A stretch of 64,000 nt of DNA from Christiangramia salexigens (GCF_001889005.1 NZ_CP018153.1:1088501-1152500), one strand, 5' to 3'. Shown: positions 1 through 8,423, counted from the stretch's first letter. Notes: generated by a model from the sequence alone, not told the origin. A program made the numbers and translations.

Positions 1-254
1 ACTCCTATTTGCTGAGTTTTATACCCAACGAAACTGAAGACAAGTACGCCTTCCGGATCTACGTTATTAAGGGTGTAGTTCCCGTCAAAATCTGTGGTAG
101 TTCCCGTACTTGTGCCTTGCACACTTACGTTAACCCCTGGTAATGGTCCGCTTTCGTCGGTCACTGTACCCGTTACTGTAGTCTGAGCATTTACCATACT
201 CAAACAAAAGAAAACGGAAACCAACAAGAAGCTTCTGAGTAATTTGTTTTTCAT
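1..254 (-). CDS. SusC/RagA-type TonB-linked outer membrane protein, N-terminal fragment
   Basis: Only the first 84 codons are inside the window; the gene continues past base 1. The start is ATG at 254. Residues 1-23 form a Sec signal peptide ending in VNA before Gln. From about residue 25 there is a carboxypeptidase-regulatory-like beta-sandwich with the typical VTGTVTDE, PLPGVNV, DFDGNYTL and FVGYKTQ motifs that precede the TonB plug in SusC/RagA porins. Such proteins import glycans or other large nutrients across the outer membrane with a SusD lipoprotein, which should lie further left. The substrate cannot be told from this part. The domain call is strong because signal, motifs and spacing all agree; a plain TonB receptor with the same N-terminal domain is the alternative. 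Confidence 0.85.
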   Translation of the reverse strand, partial: MKNKLLRSFLLVSVFFCLSMVNAQTTVTGTVTDESGPLPGVNVSVQGTSTGTTTDFDGNYTLNNVDPEGVLVFSFVGYKTQQIG

Positions 255-272
255 AAGAAATAGTTTTAGTTG

Positions 273-302
273 GACTGTTTTAACATAGTTTTAAAAACAG
301 TC
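273..302 (-). repeat. Inverted repeat in the susC-like gene leader
   Basis: Nine-base arms GACTGTTTT / AAAACAGTC (273-281 and 294-302) enclose 12 bases. The element lies between the predicted transcription start (about 328) and the ATG at 254, so it would form a hairpin in the 5' leader or be a second protein-binding palindrome. It has no U-tract, so it is not a normal intrinsic terminator. Confidence 0.45.
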
Positions 303-332
303 ATAAATTTATGTAAATAGATGTTAATAGCG

Positions 333-340
333 CAAAGATA
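333..340 (-). promoter_or_regulatory. Bacteroidota -7 box of the susC-like gene
   Basis: Reads TATCTTTG on the minus strand, a perfect match to TAnnTTTG. It is about 80 nt upstream of the ATG, leaving a leader of roughly 75 nt. The -33 region falls in the palindrome at 354-367. Confidence 0.55.
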
Positions 341-353
341 CTATAAAAAACCG

Positions 354-367
354 CGAAAACGTTTTCG
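354..367. promoter_or_regulatory. LacI/cre-like operator palindrome
   Basis: CGAAAACGTTTTCG is a perfect 14-base palindrome with the central CG step typical of LacI-family operators and close to the CcpA cre core. It lies 14 bases upstream of the -7 box, centred near -32.5, so a bound protein would cover the -33 element. This suggests repression by a LacI-type regulator encoded elsewhere. Confidence 0.5.
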
Positions 368-552
368 TTGTTTTCCTTTCGCAATCCTCATTTATCTTTT
401 TCTGTAATTACTATTTGACACTCTATCCTGTAAAACAACCCCGATAATTATCATATTCTTATAATGAACTTAATAATGAGGTGTTTGCCTAATTTAATTA
501 AAAATTTTACAGCTCCCGCAAAATGTTAATAAGTATGGAAAACCTGTATATC

Positions 553-584
553 AAAAAAGCTTCCCATTATTAAAATGAGAAGCT
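553..584 (-). terminator. Intrinsic terminator of the 610-2969 operon
   Basis: The stem pairs 558-568 with 574-584 (AGCTTC / GAAGCT core, one mismatch). On the minus strand it is followed by six T residues, right after the stop codon at 610. Confidence 0.7.
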
Positions 585-609
585 CTTTTAAGTTTTAATC
601 ATTATTGTA

Positions 610-1254
610 TTATAATGACATTGCCTTTCCTTTTCCTAATTCCTCAACGGGGCCGCAGGGAATATACTGCCCTGGTATAGGATCATACCACATTACATTT
701 TCCCCAATTTCCTCACTATTCTTCCAGGCCCAAATCGCGAGCTCTCTTACCGTAGTTAAATAAGCATAAGCTCCAGCGTCTGCATCGATCTGCATCTCAG
801 AACCTTGTTTTTGAGCATCTTGAGTCTCACTATTACGCTTAACAAATTCATCCTGTTCTGCCGGACTTGCTTTAAGATACTTTTTTATGATGTTCTCAAA
901 ATCCTCAGCTTTCCCTTTTTCCTGTTCTTTGTCAAATTCTTTTTTAAAGGCTCTGGAAAATGCATCAGCCGATTGTTTAAATTTTGTTTTACGTTCATCA
1001 TCTGCCACTTCATTCATGTAGCTGTCTATAAATTGAGCGATATTTAGATCTGATGCACCGGGTGTATCGGTTTTTGGAATGATCACATCTAATATCCTTT
1101 TTAAGGCATAGCCATGGGAAGCAGATAAAAATGTTGGTTGCCAATCAAATTCAGGTTCATTATTACAACTCTGTAGTAAACTTAATGTTGAAGGGCCCAC
1201 AACTAAAATTCCTGCGCCCAGTCCCATTTTTTTTAAAACTTGTCTCCTATTCAT
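610..1254 (-). CDS. Gluconate 2-dehydrogenase subunit 3 family protein (Tat-type small subunit)
   Basis: This 214-residue protein belongs to the small-subunit family (PF13618 type) that accompanies GMC-type flavin dehydrogenases. It starts with a twin-arginine signal (NRRQVLKKMG), a hydrophobic stretch, and a lipobox-like LLQSC with Cys near residue 30, so it is probably exported folded and lipid-anchored. In related glucoside 3-dehydrogenases and FAD glucose dehydrogenases the small subunit carries the cofactor-loaded catalytic subunit through the Tat system; the neighbour 11 bases upstream in the same operon is exactly such a GMC enzyme, which lacks its own signal. The rest is mostly helical and charged. 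Exact substrate is inferred from the cluster. Confidence 0.8.
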   Translation of the reverse strand: MNRRQVLKKMGLGAGILVVGPSTLSLLQSCNNEPEFDWQPTFLSASHGYALKRILDVIIPKTDTPGASDLNIAQFIDSYMNEVADDERKTKFKQSADAFSRAFKKEFDKEQEKGKAEDFENIIKKYLKASPAEQDEFVKRNSETQDAQKQGSEMQIDADAGAYAYLTTVRELAIWAWKNSEEIGENVMWYDPIPGQYIPCGPVEELGKGKAMSL

Positions 1255-1265
1255 AATTCTGAATT

Positions 1266-2969
1266 TTAAGCATTGGATTTTTTAAAGTTTTTAGAAGCGT
1301 GATCTACCGCACGTGCCGTCATCGCCATATAAGTAAGCGATGGATTCTGGCAACCCGCCGAGGTCATGAAAGATCCATCAGTCACATATACATTAGGAAC
1401 GGTATGAACCTGATTGTAGCCATTCAAAACAGATGTTTTTGGATCACGTCCCATTCTGGCTGTACCCATTTCATGAATACCAAGACCCGGCGCTCCAATA
1501 TCATCGTAACCATTTACGTCTTTAAAGCCGGCCTTTTCCAGCATCTCTACAGCTTGCCCAACCATGTCCTTACGCATTTTCAATTCATTTTCTTTGAATT
1601 CCGCGTCAAATGTTACAGTAGGTAAGCCCCATTCGTCTTTCTTATTATAATCCAGGCTCATTTTATTTTCATGATATGGCAAGGTCTCTCCAAAGCCCAT
1701 TAGCCCCATTGTCCAGTCTCCCGGTTCCACAATTGCCTTCTTAAGATCTTCACCATAAGCAGCCTCTGCAATACTATCAGACCAGTCACCTCGACTAGCG
1801 CCTCCCTGATATCCATATCCCCTTAAAAAGTCAACCTTATCCTTTCCACCCTCAAGGTTTCTGAATCTTGGCAGGTAAATACCATTTGGCTTTCGTCCTT
1901 TATAATAAGAATCTTTAAAGCCATCATATTTACCATAGGCTCCGGCTTTAAAATGATGATCCATAACATTGTGACCGAGTTCCCCACTATCGTTACCTAA
2001 TCCATTAGGAAATCTATCAGATTTGGATTGCATTAATATACTGGTAGATGCGATTGCAGATGCACAAAGGAAAATAACATTGGCCTTGAATTCCATTGTT
2101 TCTTTGGTTTCAGCATCTATCACCTTTACTCCGGTCGCTTTTTTAGTTTCCGGATCGTAGACTACCTCACTTACCACAGAGTTTGGTCTTAGGGTCATAT
2201 TTCCGGTACGCTCTGCCGCCGGTAATGTGGATGAATTACTGCTGAAATATCCGCCATAAGGACAACCTCTGATGCATCGGTTTCTAAACTGACATTTTGA
2301 TCTTCCTTCAAATTTTTTATCACCTGTAATATGAGCAACTCTTCCTGAAGTCATCACACGGCCATTAAAATTCTCGGCGATGCTTCCTCTTAAATAATCT
2401 TCTACGCAGTTTAGGTCCATTGGAGGAAGAAATTGACCATCAGGTAATTGACTTAAACCTAATTTCTCTCCGGCAACACCAATATAGGATTCCACATAAT
2501 CATACCAGGGAGCTATATCTTTATATCTAATTGGCCAGTCTACAGCAATTCCATCCTTCTTATTTGCAGTGAAATCCAGATCACTTAACCTGTAACTGTG
2601 CCTACCCCACATTATAGATCTGCCTCCCACGTGATAACCACGCATCCAGTCAAATCTTTTCTCTTCATTATATGGGTGTTTAATATCATCAACAAACCAG
2701 TGCTTACTGGGTTCTGCAACCGTATACCCGGTTCTGGCCTGTTTGTGCTGTCGTTTTCTAGCTTCCTGAGTTACCTGACCTTTAAATTTATAATCCCAGG
2801 GATCATCATTCATGGTCGGATAATCTTTCACATGCTTTACCATCCTACCTCTTTCCAGAACCAGGGTTTTAAAGCCTTTTTCTGTTAATTCCTTTGCAGC
2901 CCAACCGCCACTGATACCTGTTCCAACAACTATAGCATCATAGTTGTCATTTTCATAAATGTTACTCAC
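1266..2969 (-). CDS. GMC-family FAD dehydrogenase, probable glucoside 3-dehydrogenase catalytic subunit
   Basis: The 567-residue flavoprotein opens with a dinucleotide-binding motif (VVGTGISGGWAAKEL, residues 14-28) and ends with the GMC C-terminal domain, where IHEMGT and CQNPSLTYMA carry the expected catalytic His and Asn. Residues 226-236 contain Cys-x5-Cys-x3-Cys (C226, C232, C236), followed by Pro; this matches the [3Fe-4S]-binding pattern of membrane-linked FAD glucose dehydrogenases. It has no signal peptide and should be exported with its Tat small subunit (610-1254). Neighbouring DUF1080, Gfo/Idh and TIM-barrel genes point to oxidation of glycosides at C3. Gluconate or another sugar oxidation remains possible. 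No cytochrome c subunit is adjacent. Confidence 0.85.
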   Translation of the reverse strand: MSNIYENDNYDAIVVGTGISGGWAAKELTEKGFKTLVLERGRMVKHVKDYPTMNDDPWDYKFKGQVTQEARKRQHKQARTGYTVAEPSKHWFVDDIKHPYNEEKRFDWMRGYHVGGRSIMWGRHSYRLSDLDFTANKKDGIAVDWPIRYKDIAPWYDYVESYIGVAGEKLGLSQLPDGQFLPPMDLNCVEDYLRGSIAENFNGRVMTSGRVAHITGDKKFEGRSKCQFRNRCIRGCPYGGYFSSNSSTLPAAERTGNMTLRPNSVVSEVVYDPETKKATGVKVIDAETKETMEFKANVIFLCASAIASTSILMQSKSDRFPNGLGNDSGELGHNVMDHHFKAGAYGKYDGFKDSYYKGRKPNGIYLPRFRNLEGGKDKVDFLRGYGYQGGASRGDWSDSIAEAAYGEDLKKAIVEPGDWTMGLMGFGETLPYHENKMSLDYNKKDEWGLPTVTFDAEFKENELKMRKDMVGQAVEMLEKAGFKDVNGYDDIGAPGLGIHEMGTARMGRDPKTSVLNGYNQVHTVPNVYVTDGSFMTSAGCQNPSLTYMAMTARAVDHASKNFKKSNA

Positions 2970-3010
2970 AATAATTTGATTTATTGGTGAAAATATAGAT
3001 TGAAGTCTGT

Positions 3011-3018
3011 CAAATATA
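3011..3018 (-). promoter_or_regulatory. -7 box for the GMC dehydrogenase operon
   Basis: TATATTTG on the minus strand matches TAnnTTTG, about 42 nt upstream of the ATG at 2969. No clear -33 TTG is visible. Confidence 0.45.
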
Positions 3019-3117
3019 TAAATTTATGCCTATTATTTTGCGTCTTTAAAAAAAAGACTACATTTAAAATTCATTTTTTTATTCGAAATTTTAACCAATC
3101 ACTTTTTTTATTAGCAG

Positions 3118-4122
3118 ATGAACTTTAAATCACTTAAAGTATCCTATTTATTGATACTCAGCTTCGTAATTCTGGGAGCCAGCTTAACTTCCTGTAAGAA
3201 TAATTCAGAAGAAAAAAATACAGAGCCTGTTGAAAAAAATGTTGAAAAGTCGCAAGACTCTCTCTTTTTCAAATTATCGCTTGCCCAATGGTCACTTCAC
3301 AAACCAATTTTCGATGGCGAATTAGATCCTATGGATTTTGCTGAAAGAGCCAATGAACTTGGATTTGAAGGTCTGGAATACGTTACAGACTTTTATGCTG
3401 AAAGGATCAAGTCTGCAAAGGATCCTAAAGAAGAAATGCAATTAGTTTTGGATAGTCTAAAAGCAAAAAGCGAGGAATTCAATATGAAAAATTTGCTTTT
3501 AATGATAGATGGTGAGGGAGACCTTGCTACCAACGATACTGTGGCTCGTAATAAGGCCGTAGAAGATCACAAAAAGTGGGTTGACGCAGCCAATTACCTG
3601 GGGTGCCATTCTATTAGAGTGAATCTCTTTGGTTCTGATGTACCCGACGAATGGGTTAGCAATTCAGTTGATGCATTGAGTAAACTTTCAAAATATGCAA
3701 AACAGAAAAACATCAATGTACTTGTTGAGAATCACGGCTATCTTTCTTCCAATGCAGATCTTCTGGTAAAAGTTATGCAAAAGGTAAATATGGAAAATTG
3801 TGGCACCCTGCCTGATTTTGGTAATTTCTGCCTGAAAAGAGAAGGCGGAGAACGCTGGGATGCAAAATGTGTGGAAGAGTATCCAAGATATGAAGGAATC
3901 AAAAAAATGATGCCATACGCTAAGGCGGTAAGTGCTAAATCCTACTCTTTTAATGATAAGGGTCAGGAAGAGATCATGAATTACACGAAAATATTGAAGA
4001 TTGTTAAAGATGCTGGATACACAGGCTTTATAGGTGTGGAATTCGAAGGGACAGATATTACTCCTGAGAAGGGTATCAAGGCTACAAGAGATCTTCTTAT
4101 CCAGGCCGGACAAACATTATAA
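3118..4122 (+). CDS. Secreted lipoprotein, sugar phosphate isomerase/epimerase (AP endonuclease 2) fold
   Basis: This 334-residue protein has a lipoprotein signal ending in the lipobox LTSC (Cys 26), then an acidic linker and a TIM barrel of the xylose-isomerase-like family. Metal-binding strands are visible as VENHG, PDFGNF and VEFEG. The lipobox places it outside the cytoplasm, unlike its cytosolic relative at 6555-7607. In Bacteroidota 3-keto-glycoside clusters such exported barrels act on keto-sugars or keto-glycosides; I infer that role from the flanking dehydrogenase and DUF1080 genes. It is the first gene of a five-gene plus-strand run and is divergent from the dehydrogenase operon. 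Confidence 0.75.
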   Translation: MNFKSLKVSYLLILSFVILGASLTSCKNNSEEKNTEPVEKNVEKSQDSLFFKLSLAQWSLHKPIFDGELDPMDFAERANELGFEGLEYVTDFYAERIKSAKDPKEEMQLVLDSLKAKSEEFNMKNLLLMIDGEGDLATNDTVARNKAVEDHKKWVDAANYLGCHSIRVNLFGSDVPDEWVSNSVDALSKLSKYAKQKNINVLVENHGYLSSNADLLVKVMQKVNMENCGTLPDFGNFCLKREGGERWDAKCVEEYPRYEGIKKMMPYAKAVSAKSYSFNDKGQEEIMNYTKILKIVKDAGYTGFIGVEFEGTDITPEKGIKATRDLLIQAGQTL

Positions 4123-4149
4123 AATCTTAACCAAACATAAAATAACACT

Positions 4150-5388
4150 ATGACTAAGCTAGTTAGAATTCAGCTATCACTTATGATGTTCCTCGAGTTC
4201 TTCATATGGGGCGGTTGGTTTGTAACCCTCGGAACTTTTCTTGACATAAATTTAAATGCCTCTGGCGGCCAGATCGCCACGGCCTTCTCCACCCAATCCT
4301 GGGGAGCCATCATCGCTCCATTTATTATCGGGCTCATCGCAGACCGGTTTTTTAATGCAGAAAAGATCCTCGGATTCCTGCATATTATTGGAGCCATCTT
4401 AATGTACCTGATGTACATAAGTACCGATTTTGCTGAATTTTATCCTTTAGTACTAGGGTATATGATAGCCTATATGCCAACGCTAGCTTTGGTAAACTCT
4501 GTTAGTTTTAACCAGATGAAAGATCCGGCAAAGGAGTTCTCATTTATCAGGGTGTTTGGTACCATTGGTTGGATCACTGCCGGTTTAATTATTAGCTGGG
4601 TATTCTTCTGGGATGCTCCCGAAGCACGCCAGGATGGTATGCTTAGAAACACATTCTTAATGGTTGGGATCGCATCGGCTTTCCTTGGTTTATTTAGCTT
4701 TACCCTTCCTAAGACCCCTCCTACTGCCGATAAATCTAAAAAAGTTAGTGTTGTGGAAACCCTTGGACTGGATGCATTAGGACTGCTTAAGGACCGGAAT
4801 TTCCTTATGTTCTTCATCGCATCTGTACTTATTTGTATCCCGTTGGCGTTTTACTATCAGAACACTAATTTATTCCTTTCGGAAATTGGGGTTGAAAATC
4901 CAACCGGGCTTATGACCATTGGTCAGGCTTCAGAAGTGCTATTCATGCTGCTTTTGCCGTTCTTTTTCAAAAGATTCGGTTTTAAAATGACGATCATCGC
5001 AGGAATGTTAGCCTGGACCTTAAGATATCTTCTTTTCGCTTACGGAGATACCGGTGAACTGATGTTCATGCTAATAACCGGAATCGCATTACACGGAATA
5101 TGTTATGATTTCTTTTTTGTATCTGGACAAATTTATACCGATTTTAAAGCAGGTGCAAAATATAAGAGTTCGGCTCAGGGATTAATCACACTTGCCACTT
5201 ACGGTGTGGGAATGTTAATTGGATTCTATGTAGCAGGATTGATCACCGATGCTAATCTTATAGGAGTAAAAGAACATTCCTGGGAGGCGATTTGGATCTT
5301 CCCTGCGGCCTTCGCATTTGGAGTAATGGTATTATTTGCCTTATTTTTCAAGAATGAAGAGATAGATAAAAAGAATATTGAAATATAA
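4150..5388 (+). CDS. MFS transporter, nucleoside:H+ symporter (NupG-like) family
   Basis: The 412 residues form about twelve hydrophobic helices with the Nuc_H_symport signature: QLSLMMFLEFFIWGGWFVTL at the N-terminus and a GHGICYDFFF-like helix (LHGICYDFFFVSGQIYTD) in the second half. Family members import nucleosides, but Bacteroidota relatives placed next to Gfo/Idh and TIM-barrel sugar genes probably carry sugars. Here it sits 27 bases after a secreted isomerase and 14 bases before a cytosolic oxidoreductase, so it most likely brings keto-sugars or hydrolysis products through the inner membrane. Family assignment is firm; substrate is inferred. Confidence 0.8.
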   Translation: MTKLVRIQLSLMMFLEFFIWGGWFVTLGTFLDINLNASGGQIATAFSTQSWGAIIAPFIIGLIADRFFNAEKILGFLHIIGAILMYLMYISTDFAEFYPLVLGYMIAYMPTLALVNSVSFNQMKDPAKEFSFIRVFGTIGWITAGLIISWVFFWDAPEARQDGMLRNTFLMVGIASAFLGLFSFTLPKTPPTADKSKKVSVVETLGLDALGLLKDRNFLMFFIASVLICIPLAFYYQNTNLFLSEIGVENPTGLMTIGQASEVLFMLLLPFFFKRFGFKMTIIAGMLAWTLRYLLFAYGDTGELMFMLITGIALHGICYDFFFVSGQIYTDFKAGAKYKSSAQGLITLATYGVGMLIGFYVAGLITDANLIGVKEHSWEAIWIFPAAFAFGVMVLFALFFKNEEIDKKNIEI

Positions 5389-5402
5389 AGTAAACAAGAT
5401 TT

Positions 5403-6539
5403 ATGAGTAAGATTAAGCTGGGAATTCTTGGCGGTGGTGAAGATTCGCTTATTGGCATTCTTCACAGAGTAGCCGCTAATATGTTTGACCAATATGAAAT
5501 TGTAGGAGGTGTTTTTGATGCTCAACACAAAAAAAGTCTGAATTTTGGCGAAAAATTAGGCCTTGATACCTCGAGGGTATATAAAGATCTTGATGATCTT
5601 ATAGAAAAGGAATCTAAATTACCCGATGCTGAAAAGATTCAGGTAGTTTCAGTACTAACTCCGAATTTTCTACACTTCCCAATGGCAAAGCAACTGCTGG
5701 AAAACGGATTTAATGTGATCTGTGAAAAGCCTTTGACCACTACATATGAGGAAGCCAAAACCCTGCAGAAAATTCAGGAAAAGGTAAAGAGCATTTTCGC
5801 GGTTACATATACTTATACCGGATACCCTATGGTTCGCCAGATGAAATCTATGATCGCAGAAGGCGCCATTGGAAAGATCCAGAAGGTAGACGTACAATAT
5901 TACCAGGGATGGATCAATCCACTTATACATGATAAGGAAAAAAGAGCGGTGACCTGGAGATTAGATCCTGAAAAATCAGGAATAAGTTGCTGTATTGGCG
6001 ATATTGGGACACATGCATTTAACATGGCCGAATATGTTACCGGGATGGACATACAAAAGATCCTTGCAGATCTTAACTACTTGTACGAAGACAATCCAAT
6101 GGATATAGATGGTACGGTCCTGCTACGCTTTTCAGATAATCTAAAAGGTGTTTTAAGAGCAAGCCAGATCGCTACAGGTGAAGAGAACAATTTCACTGTA
6201 AAGATCTATGGTGATAAAGGAGCTCTGAAATGGGAACAGGAGAATCCTAATTATCTATATCTTTTAAAAGAGGATCAGCCATTACAGGTATTAAAGCCCG
6301 GACACTCATATAACAGTGACTTCTCATTAGAAGGAACAAAATTACCACCGGGACATCCTGAGGGAATTTTTGATTCTATGGGTAATATCTATATGGGAAT
6401 CGCAAATGCGATCAATAAGGCAGATAAATTTGACGGGGCTTACCCAAAATTATATGACGGATTGCGTGGAATGAATTTTATTGAAAAAACGGTGGCTTCC
6501 CATAAGGAAGGAAACGTTTGGGTAAATATGCAAGACTAA
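5403..6539 (+). CDS. Gfo/Idh/MocA family NAD(P)-dependent oxidoreductase
   Basis: The 378-residue protein begins with a Rossmann fold (KIKLGILGGGEDS, residues 3-15), then the conserved EKPLTT (residues 108-113, catalytic-type Lys109) and GDIGTHAFNMAEYVTG with His204, followed by the alpha/beta domain of the family. It has no signal peptide, so it works in the cytosol. Members reduce or oxidise sugars at a secondary hydroxyl. In this cluster reduction of imported 3-keto-glucose (or the reverse reaction) is the natural role. It lies 14 bases after the transporter and 15 bases before the isomerase, clearly co-transcribed. Confidence 0.85.
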   Translation: MSKIKLGILGGGEDSLIGILHRVAANMFDQYEIVGGVFDAQHKKSLNFGEKLGLDTSRVYKDLDDLIEKESKLPDAEKIQVVSVLTPNFLHFPMAKQLLENGFNVICEKPLTTTYEEAKTLQKIQEKVKSIFAVTYTYTGYPMVRQMKSMIAEGAIGKIQKVDVQYYQGWINPLIHDKEKRAVTWRLDPEKSGISCCIGDIGTHAFNMAEYVTGMDIQKILADLNYLYEDNPMDIDGTVLLRFSDNLKGVLRASQIATGEENNFTVKIYGDKGALKWEQENPNYLYLLKEDQPLQVLKPGHSYNSDFSLEGTKLPPGHPEGIFDSMGNIYMGIANAINKADKFDGAYPKLYDGLRGMNFIEKTVASHKEGNVWVNMQD

Positions 6540-6554
6540 TCCAAAACCAGAATT

Positions 6555-7607
6555 ATGAAAACGATTAAAGGACCGGCTGTATTTTTAGCTCAGTTCATGG
6601 ACGATAATGAACCTTTTAATAATCTTGATGGATTATGTAAATGGGCTGCTGGCTTAGGTTATAAAGGAATACAGATCCCTACATGGGAAACACGATTAAT
6701 AGATCTTAAAAAAGCTGCAGAAAGTAAAACTTATTGCGATGAACTTAAAGGCAAGGTTGCTTCCTATGGTTTAGAGATCACAGAATTAAGTACACATCTA
6801 CAAGGTCAATTGGTTGCTGTTCATCCGGCATATGATCTTATGTTCGACAATTTTGCGCCCGAGGATTACAAGAATAATCCAAAGAAAAGAACAGAGTGGG
6901 CTATACAACAGCTTAAGTTTGCTGCTAAAGCCAGCAGAAATCTCGGACTTGATGTTCACGGGACTTTTAGCGGATCTTTGCTTTGGCATACCGCTCACCC
7001 ATGGCCCCAAAGACCGGAAGGACTACTGGAAATGGGATTCGAGGAGCTGGCAAAAAGATGGACACCAATTTTGAATGAGTTCGATGAACAGGGTGTTGAT
7101 GTTTGTTATGAGATACATCCGGGAGAAGACCTGCATGACGGAGTAACTTTCGAGAGGTTCCTTGAAGCAACCCACAATCACAAGCGGGTGAATATACTTT
7201 ATGATCCAAGTCACTTTGTATTACAGCAACTGGATTATATTGAATATATAGATCATTACCACGAATTCATTAAAATGTTCCATGTAAAGGATGCCGAATT
7301 TAATCCTACAGGTAAAAAAGGAATGTTTGGAGGTTATGGAGACTGGAAAGACAGAGCAGGAAGATATCGCCACCCCGGAGATGGTCATGTAGATTTTAAA
7401 TCTATATTTTCAAAATTAACTGAATATGGCTGTGATGTCTGGGCCGTACTGGAATGGGAATGCTGTATCAAGTCGCCCGAGCAAGGTGCTCGTGAAGGAG
7501 CTCCTTTCATAAAGAATCATATTATTGAAGCAACTCAAAAACGATTCGATGATTTCTCCGGATCTGAAATAGATGAAAATAAACTGAAACGAATATTAGG
7601 ACTATAA
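6555..7607 (+). CDS. Sugar phosphate isomerase/epimerase family protein (cytosolic TIM barrel)
   Basis: A 350-residue TIM barrel without signal peptide. Likely metal ligands are visible at strand ends: Glu186 in CYEIHPG, Asp217 and His220 in YDPSHF, His243 in FHVKDAEF, and Glu300 in LEWECC. The family includes sugar epimerases, isomerases and 2-keto-inositol dehydratases. Located between a Gfo/Idh oxidoreductase and a DUF1080 lipoprotein (7 bases to the latter), it probably converts the keto-sugar entering the cell. The start ATG directly follows the stop of the previous gene by 15 bases. Exact reaction unknown. Confidence 0.8.
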   Translation: MKTIKGPAVFLAQFMDDNEPFNNLDGLCKWAAGLGYKGIQIPTWETRLIDLKKAAESKTYCDELKGKVASYGLEITELSTHLQGQLVAVHPAYDLMFDNFAPEDYKNNPKKRTEWAIQQLKFAAKASRNLGLDVHGTFSGSLLWHTAHPWPQRPEGLLEMGFEELAKRWTPILNEFDEQGVDVCYEIHPGEDLHDGVTFERFLEATHNHKRVNILYDPSHFVLQQLDYIEYIDHYHEFIKMFHVKDAEFNPTGKKGMFGGYGDWKDRAGRYRHPGDGHVDFKSIFSKLTEYGCDVWAVLEWECCIKSPEQGAREGAPFIKNHIIEATQKRFDDFSGSEIDENKLKRILGL

Positions 7608-7614
7608 ATCAAAA

Positions 7615-8376
7615 ATGATGAAAAGAAATTTTATAATACTAAGCTGTTCTTTGCTTGCATTAATGGCATGTAAAAATGAAAATAAAGATTCAGCCGAAAC
7701 CACGGTAGAAGAAACCAAGGAAGTTGTAAAAGCGGAGGAATCTGCACAGGAAGAATGGAAAGTTCTTTTTGATGGGGAAAACCTGGATAATTGGAAAGCC
7801 TATAATAAGGATAGTATTTCCAGCCAGTGGCAGGTAAAAGACGGAGCTATAGTGTTTACTCCTGCTGAAGGAAAAAGAGAAAAGTCTGAAAACCTGATCA
7901 CCAAAGAAGAATTTGGAGATTTTGAGCTTTCATTGCAATGGAAGATCTCTGAAGGTGGAAACAGTGGTATCATGTGGGCCGTTCAGGAAGAGGAGAAATA
8001 CAGCGAACCTTACTTAACAGGACCTGAGATTCAGGTATTGGACAATCAAAAACACCCTGATGCCAAAAATGGTCCTGTGAGACAAGCCGGGGCTTTATAT
8101 GATATGATCCCTGCCAGCAAGGATGTAACTAAGCCTGCAGGAGAATGGAATGATGTATTGATAAGAATAGACCATAAAGCCAATAAAGGATCTGTAACCT
8201 TGAACGGAACCAAGATTGGAGAATTTCCTCTTCACGGAGAAGAATGGGATAAAATGGTTAGCAAATCAAAATTTAGTGGCTGGGAAGGCTTTGGAAAAAG
8301 CAGAACCGGACATATTGCCTTACAGGATCATGATGACCAGGTTTGGTACAGAAATATCAAGATCAAAACATTGTAA
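7615..8376 (+). CDS. DUF1080 lipoprotein, probable 3-keto-disaccharide/glycoside hydrolase
   Basis: The 253-residue protein has a lipoprotein signal (LLALMAC, Cys19), an acidic linker to about residue 43 and one DUF1080 concanavalin-like domain: WKVLFDGENLDNWK at its start, the GGNSGIMWAV and GPEIQVLDNQKHPD motifs in the middle and WYRNIKIK at the end. DUF1080 proteins have been characterised as hydrolases of 3-keto-glycosides in Bacteroides, cutting oxidised disaccharides by an elimination-type route. Its periplasmic location fits a dehydrogenase exported by Tat. Two ATGs lie in tandem at 7615 and 7618; either may be used. Last gene before a strong terminator. Confidence 0.8.
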   Translation: MMKRNFIILSCSLLALMACKNENKDSAETTVEETKEVVKAEESAQEEWKVLFDGENLDNWKAYNKDSISSQWQVKDGAIVFTPAEGKREKSENLITKEEFGDFELSLQWKISEGGNSGIMWAVQEEEKYSEPYLTGPEIQVLDNQKHPDAKNGPVRQAGALYDMIPASKDVTKPAGEWNDVLIRIDHKANKGSVTLNGTKIGEFPLHGEEWDKMVSKSKFSGWEGFGKSRTGHIALQDHDDQVWYRNIKIKTL

Positions 8377-8394
8377 TAATATTTTCCGTAAATT

Positions 8395-8423
8395 AAAAGC
8401 TGCCCTAACGGGCAGCTTTTTTT
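8395..8423 (+). terminator. Intrinsic terminator after the DUF1080 gene
   Basis: An eight-base GC-rich stem AGCTGCCC / GGGCAGCT (8398-8405, 8410-8417) with loop TAAC is extended by A-T pairs and followed by seven T residues. Confidence 0.9.

Larger units (their letters stand above)
255..609. other. Intergenic region between the susC-like gene and its right neighbour
   Basis: This 355-base gap holds the promoter and leader of the susC-like gene (-7 box at 333-340), an inverted repeat in that leader (273-302), a LacI/cre-like palindrome (354-367), and the terminator of the 610-2969 operon (553-584). Bases 370-550 are AT-rich and I see no gene in them. Confidence 0.6.

Noticed and set aside
3042..3058. 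GTCTT / AAGAC inverted repeat in the GMC-isomerase divergent region
   Set aside because: Arms of five bases in AT-rich DNA are expected by chance.
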